From positions 1-64,000 of IMG/VR virus record IMGVR_UViG_3300042455_001850: a stretch of DNA of 64,000 nt. The stretch is one strand, 5' to 3'. Shown one piece after another: positions 59,988 to 64,000 of this stretch. Under the pieces are notes generated by a model that saw nothing but the letters and a program-made list of their open reading frames with translations, had not been told where the DNA came from and searched no databases. Both the position numbers and the translations under genes were made by a program. The first letter of the stretch is position 1. The number at the start of each line of letters is the position of its first letter. The DNA is from a virus.

Positions 59988-60973
59988 TGAGTACGTATAG
60001 ATATAAAATAAGATTAAATTACCCCACAATAACAGGTGGAACAGTAGAACCGATGGTCAACGTAGTTACGGGTACACAACAGTTTACTGATTATTTAACT
60101 ACTTATGCTATTAAACCTGGGCAATCTGGCAATCAATTACAAATACCTAAAAATATCGGTAAAAATTATTTTACCAAAAGTTCTTTTAGTAATTTAAAAA
60201 CAGCATTAATTGAAAATATTGGTGGATATTTTGATGTATCAGAGGGTGGTATTTTAATTTCTTCAGGTAATACAATAAACCCTGATTATAATTACAAAAA
60301 TATTAACATACCTATAAATGTTAAATTTGAGGTTGTAGATTATTCTGATGATATCGATAATTTTATTGAAAGAGAAAAGAAAAAAGCCATAAACCCAATT
60401 ATAGATGGAGAAAAAGTTAAATACATCCCTGAAAATTATAATACTGTAACTATAAATTTTAGATTTTATAATAAGGATAGTGGTATGTATGATACCCCTA
60501 ATTATATTACCGCTGGATTTGTACCACAAGATATTGGTGTTAAAAATAACTTTAAAAAAAGTTTTTTTAGGTTATATTTTTATGACAGTAATAATAATAA
60601 AAAACAAAATTTATTGTCATCAGAAGATATATCTGCTAATGGTAGTACAATGCCTTCGTTTAATTTAAATAAAATTTATTGGTTAATGTCCGACAACCCA
60701 ATTACAGGTACGGGTAATAAAAAAATTTATATGGAGGCTAGATTTTTTAACGCTAAAACAGGTAGAGTCCATAGATTTTTTAATGTACCAATTTATATTG
60801 CGTCACCAATAACTGTAAGTGATTTAGCTAATAACCAAACTTGGAAAACAAGCCAAATCACTATTTTAAACCCTACTACTAATAACGGTAATCGTTGGTT
60901 TAGGGTAGAACCAGGTATTGGTGCAAACACACAAAATACAATAACAATGACAGAATTTATATTAAGTACATAA
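59987..60973 (+). CDS. Probable baseplate protein (gp8-like position), 329 aa
   Basis: The frame also permits GTG at 59981, but ATG at 59987 overlaps the upstream stop as TAATG, as it does for the next gene, so I prefer it (329 residues). It starts MSTYRYKIRLNYPTITGGTV. Features are a beta-rich fold and segments such as NYNTVTINFRFYNKDSGMYD and KIYMEARFFNAKTGRVHRFF. It is of the size and place of T4 gp8 (334 aa) between wedge genes, though I cannot show homology. Confidence 0.72.
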   Translation: MSTYRYKIRLNYPTITGGTVEPMVNVVTGTQQFTDYLTTYAIKPGQSGNQLQIPKNIGKNYFTKSSFSNLKTALIENIGGYFDVSEGGILISSGNTINPDYNYKNINIPINVKFEVVDYSDDIDNFIEREKKKAINPIIDGEKVKYIPENYNTVTINFRFYNKDSGMYDTPNYITAGFVPQDIGVKNNFKKSFFRLYFYDSNNNKKQNLLSSEDISANGSTMPSFNLNKIYWLMSDNPITGTGNKKIYMEARFFNAKTGRVHRFFNVPIYIASPITVSDLANNQTWKTSQITILNPTTNNGNRWFRVEPGIGANTQNTITMTEFILST

Positions 60974-63876
60974 TGAGTTTTTATGATAGAAAGATACCTT
61001 ATTATAAGTCATTTAAATTAATTGATAGTGATGGGGATGGTATTAAAGATACCATTGTCTATCGACCTATTTCCGATTTTTATTATATACAATTTGGTTT
61101 AGAACAAGATATTAAAAATATTGGTCATTATATAAAAGGTGAAGGAAAACCTAAATTTGAATTAGTAGATTTTAGTAGTATATGGAATGAAGGTCTTGTA
61201 ATATCTAATCCAGGTCATAACACGAGTAGTTCTGGTAACACCACTACTACGCCAACACCCATTTGTATTGACATAAGAGATTGGAGTGTTTTTAATCCTT
61301 GGCCACAAGGAGACACTTTACCAATATCTGAGGGTAATTTAATTTGGTTAACAACCACAGACATAGACGCAGCAAATTTACAAGTTGGGCAACAGATAAT
61401 TTTATCTGGTATGGATGTAACCCCAGTCAACCAAACATGTAAAGGTGAAACTAATTTAACAACCCTTAATTTAACAACTGATATTGTTGCAATATGGGGA
61501 CCATATTTAGGTAGTTGGAGTATAGCTACTTCAATATATTTTAACACACAGACAGGTGATTACACAAATGGTTTATGTACAGCCGCAGAAAATTACGGTG
61601 TTATAAGTGTCTTAGGTAGTGGTAAAGCTTGTGTTACTACATCATCTAATGGTGGTGACACACTACAACCAGTAGAATTTTGTAATGACCCAAGTGCGAG
61701 TAATTATGATGTTTCATTAGTTGGTGTTAATGGATACACACCATGTTTTGACAATACTTGTTGTACTTACAATAGTGTAGAAAATTATAAAAAATCGGCT
61801 AACAGTGGTTATGATGAATTAAATTGCTTAGCATTTTATACTGATTGGGGCCCTTGGAATGATAATCTTTTATTAAACGATACACAACAATTATTTATTA
61901 AAAAAACAGATTGTACCTTAACATTAAGGTTAATAAATCAATTAGACGGTGAGAATAACTTTACTAAAGGTGGTTGGTATGGTGCTTCTGTAAAAATAGA
62001 AATCGATGAAGGTAATGGTTTTATGCCATTATTACCTGGAAATACTTTAATACAAAATTTAGATAACGATATATCTTTTAATCAAAGTAAGGAATCTTAT
62101 ACGTTAGATAATAAAGTTAGAATATGGAAAGCAAAATCAACAACTACTATTCCTAAATATTATACAACAAAACCTTATAGGGATATTATTTTAAAACCAA
62201 ATACTAATACAAAAGTTAAAATTACTTACATAAATTCTGATGAAAATATCAGTGAATACGAAAAATATGCTAAATATTTAAGACTACAACTAATAAAGGG
62301 TAGTACGTCATCACCCACACCTACACCACCTACACCAACAACAGACGTGAGTAGTTTTGTATGGTCACAAAATATATCAGAAATAAATACTTTTTTAGGG
62401 ACACCGAGTAACAGACAAAATAATGGTGAAACTTTTCATTATATATCTAATGGTTCGGTAGAGGTTAAAGGTAAAACGTGGTCAGATTATTTAATGGGAT
62501 ATAAAAACCCTAGTAATATAGTTCCTTGGGCACCATCAACAACAGGTATAGCTGTTGGTACATTTTATGCTAACCCTATAGTTACTGTTCTAAATGATTT
62601 TGGTGATTCAATTAATACTACAGTAATCGATAATAGTAGTAATAATAGTTTAAATTATTTTAGTAATCCTAATGAATTATTAAAAGAATTAACTTTTACC
62701 TGTTCAGTAAAAGAAAATTATGTTTCTTATTTTGATAGAAACGGTGATGGGTTTATTGAATACAGTAAAAGTTATCCTAAAATAAATTCAGAAAATAGTA
62801 GTTCAGTAGATATTGGTTTATTTAGTAAAACTAGATACGATTCACCTTATATATTTTTAAAACCTGGAACTAAAGATAATACAGAATTTTTAAATGATAA
62901 TCCATTAACAAAAACTACGGTACAACAAAGTGACGCACCAGTTGGACCTAGTTCCCATGGTGGTTGGAAAAACTACGCTTATGTTGCCACAAATTTAATA
63001 AACACATTAAATAATAATCTTACATATTCTTTTACAAATGTCTCACCGACATGTCAATTAGGTGGATTTAATAATTTAAGTGAGATTGATATTAATTTAG
63101 TAGACCAGTCGAATAGTAATATATTTTTACAACAACCTTATTTTACGTTAACAACATCAAATCCAACGAAAGAAGCTACTTTTGGTACTGGGACAACAGT
63201 ACCACATTTATGGAATTATGGATTCAGTAATGCTAAAGGTGGTTGTTGTGCCAAATCTTATAGTAGTTCATTAGATATATCGACATCAGGACCTTATTTT
63301 AATAGTAAGTGCTCAAGTTGTCATGGACAAATGACACCTAGGTCAGCACAAACGGTTTTAGATAGAGGAACTAAAATAGCTATGCAAACAACAGACAGTG
63401 ATGTTTATTACGGACCTTTTTATGACCCACAAAACCCAACCTATAATGGGTATGGATTAGCATTCTCTAAAGCAAATAAATTTTGTCGTGATGTAAAAAA
63501 CAAAAATGGTGTTTTAGTAGATACATCTGAAATAGGTGTTAGTACAGACGCTTTATATGTTGGTGGTATATTACATGGTGGGGCTGTACAATATAAACCT
63601 AACACTGATTTCACTAATAATTATGGGGTTACGGAAGCAATACAACTAGGGTTTGATGAAATTGGGGTTACAGAAGCTAACAGTACTTGTTTAAGCGGCA
63701 CCAAAATACCCCTTAAATGTAGGAGAGTTGTTAATGACCCTAACTGTCCCAACAACAATTGTATGAAATGTCTTTTTTGTTTTAAATGTAATTCAGAAGA
63801 TAAACAACCTGGCATATTTACAGGTAATAACGGGGACTCAAATGGACCTAGTGATGGAATAACTTATTTAGGATGA
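60973..63876 (+). CDS. Large baseplate protein with calcium-loop and Cys-rich segments
   Basis: A 967-residue protein. MSFYDRKIPYYKSFKLIDSD leads into a calcium-loop motif DSDGDGIKDT (about 18-27); another, DRNGDGFIEY, is near 590. Between is a beta-rich region with CNDPSASN/CFDNTCC Cys pattern (about 235-265). The C-terminus has a CAKSY...CSSCHG pattern (about 755-780) and a dense cluster CRRVVNDPNCPNNNC then CLFCFKC (about 915-945), which may bind metal or form disulfides. These suggest an exposed, stabilised baseplate or fibre-network protein such as gp10 or gp7. The stop overlaps the start of the next gene. Confidence 0.75.
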   Translation: MSFYDRKIPYYKSFKLIDSDGDGIKDTIVYRPISDFYYIQFGLEQDIKNIGHYIKGEGKPKFELVDFSSIWNEGLVISNPGHNTSSSGNTTTTPTPICIDIRDWSVFNPWPQGDTLPISEGNLIWLTTTDIDAANLQVGQQIILSGMDVTPVNQTCKGETNLTTLNLTTDIVAIWGPYLGSWSIATSIYFNTQTGDYTNGLCTAAENYGVISVLGSGKACVTTSSNGGDTLQPVEFCNDPSASNYDVSLVGVNGYTPCFDNTCCTYNSVENYKKSANSGYDELNCLAFYTDWGPWNDNLLLNDTQQLFIKKTDCTLTLRLINQLDGENNFTKGGWYGASVKIEIDEGNGFMPLLPGNTLIQNLDNDISFNQSKESYTLDNKVRIWKAKSTTTIPKYYTTKPYRDIILKPNTNTKVKITYINSDENISEYEKYAKYLRLQLIKGSTSSPTPTPPTPTTDVSSFVWSQNISEINTFLGTPSNRQNNGETFHYISNGSVEVKGKTWSDYLMGYKNPSNIVPWAPSTTGIAVGTFYANPIVTVLNDFGDSINTTVIDNSSNNSLNYFSNPNELLKELTFTCSVKENYVSYFDRNGDGFIEYSKSYPKINSENSSSVDIGLFSKTRYDSPYIFLKPGTKDNTEFLNDNPLTKTTVQQSDAPVGPSSHGGWKNYAYVATNLINTLNNNLTYSFTNVSPTCQLGGFNNLSEIDINLVDQSNSNIFLQQPYFTLTTSNPTKEATFGTGTTVPHLWNYGFSNAKGGCCAKSYSSSLDISTSGPYFNSKCSSCHGQMTPRSAQTVLDRGTKIAMQTTDSDVYYGPFYDPQNPTYNGYGLAFSKANKFCRDVKNKNGVLVDTSEIGVSTDALYVGGILHGGAVQYKPNTDFTNNYGVTEAIQLGFDEIGVTEANSTCLSGTKIPLKCRRVVNDPNCPNNNCMKCLFCFKCNSEDKQPGIFTGNNGDSNGPSDGITYLG

Positions 63877-64000
63877 TAATAACAGGATTTACAGACTCAA
63901 AATTAAATTTAGTTAAGACATACGACGATAATAATCCATATCAAGTAGGGATTAATGGAGTTACAGAAGTTGTTACTGAGGGTGATAGTTTATCTTATGT
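63873..64000 (+). CDS. Next gene of wedge operon (partial)
   Basis: ATG at 63873 overlaps the preceding TGA (ATGA). About 42 residues are visible: MIITGFTDSKLNLVKTYDDN, then PYQVGINGVTEVVTEGD. It continues beyond the right edge. No family recognised; operon membership suggests a structural protein. Confidence 0.7.
   Translation, partial: MIITGFTDSKLNLVKTYDDNNPYQVGINGVTEVVTEGDSLSY

Noticed and set aside
1-64000. tRNA genes, rRNA, IS elements, integrase or attachment sites
   Set aside because: I looked for cloverleaf-like GC islands, transposase or recombinase motifs and terminal repeats and saw none; a tRNAscan and IS search could still find weak cases.

Overview
The window looks like part of the genome of a large, strictly lytic, contractile-tailed (T4-like, myovirus-type) bacteriophage. 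Direct evidence: tail sheath, gp19-type tail tube, tape measure, gp25-type and gp6/baseplate-J-type wedge proteins, a gp26-type (T4_baseplate family) protein, and a T4-style replication set (gp32-like SSB, UvsX, RNase H/FEN, gp41-like helicase). The DNA is very AT-rich. Start codons are mostly preceded by A-rich stretches rather than Shine-Dalgarno sequences, and two genes carry promoters of the Bacteroidota form (TTTG, 18-19 nt, TAnnTTTG). I therefore infer a host in Bacteroidota, probably a flavobacterium-like organism. No capsid, portal or terminase gene, no integrase, no tRNA and no CRISPR array was seen.

Layout. 1-8531: mostly minus-strand block with a DUF2061 membrane protein, a cytidylyltransferase-fold enzyme, an APS kinase fused to a HAD domain, a double glycosyltransferase, a GH24 lysozyme, a DHH phosphoesterase, DUF3310 and an SNF2 helicase. 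8612-12175: plus-strand neck/tail-completion candidates and a repeat-rich fibre with a C1q/TNF-like tip. 12234-12464: a previously easily missed 52-residue ribbon-helix-helix-like gene with two inverted repeats. 12533-30000: sheath, several small tagged proteins, tube, tail assembly chaperones with a probable frameshift site, and tape measure; single minus-strand accessory genes (two-TM protein, ClpP, 2OG-Fe(II) oxygenase, M20-type peptidase) are inserted here, mostly bounded by bidirectional terminators. 30059-46495: very large baseplate/hub proteins, one ending in an intein-like (Hint/BIL) domain, followed at once by three paralogous hub/spike proteins that share an N-terminal domain but carry different cell-wall or polysaccharide enzymes. 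46536-48632: small unknowns and an acidic protein. 48757-55742: replication and recombination operon ending in a class II ribonucleotide reductase. 55882-64000: baseplate wedge operon, running off the right edge.

How it fits together. Structural operons are preceded by a recurring TATTTATA box 11-17 nt (sometimes 26-38 nt) before the first ATG, which I take to be a phage late promoter; several accessory genes instead carry host-like TAnnTTTG boxes. A set of enzymes and small proteins carries short helical tags rich in [I/L]xE, which resemble T4 capsid-targeting sequences and may mark proteins packed in the head and injected. The most unusual system is the hub region 34773-46495: an autoprocessing-type domain on the baseplate protein next to a three-member family with interchangeable lytic cargo.
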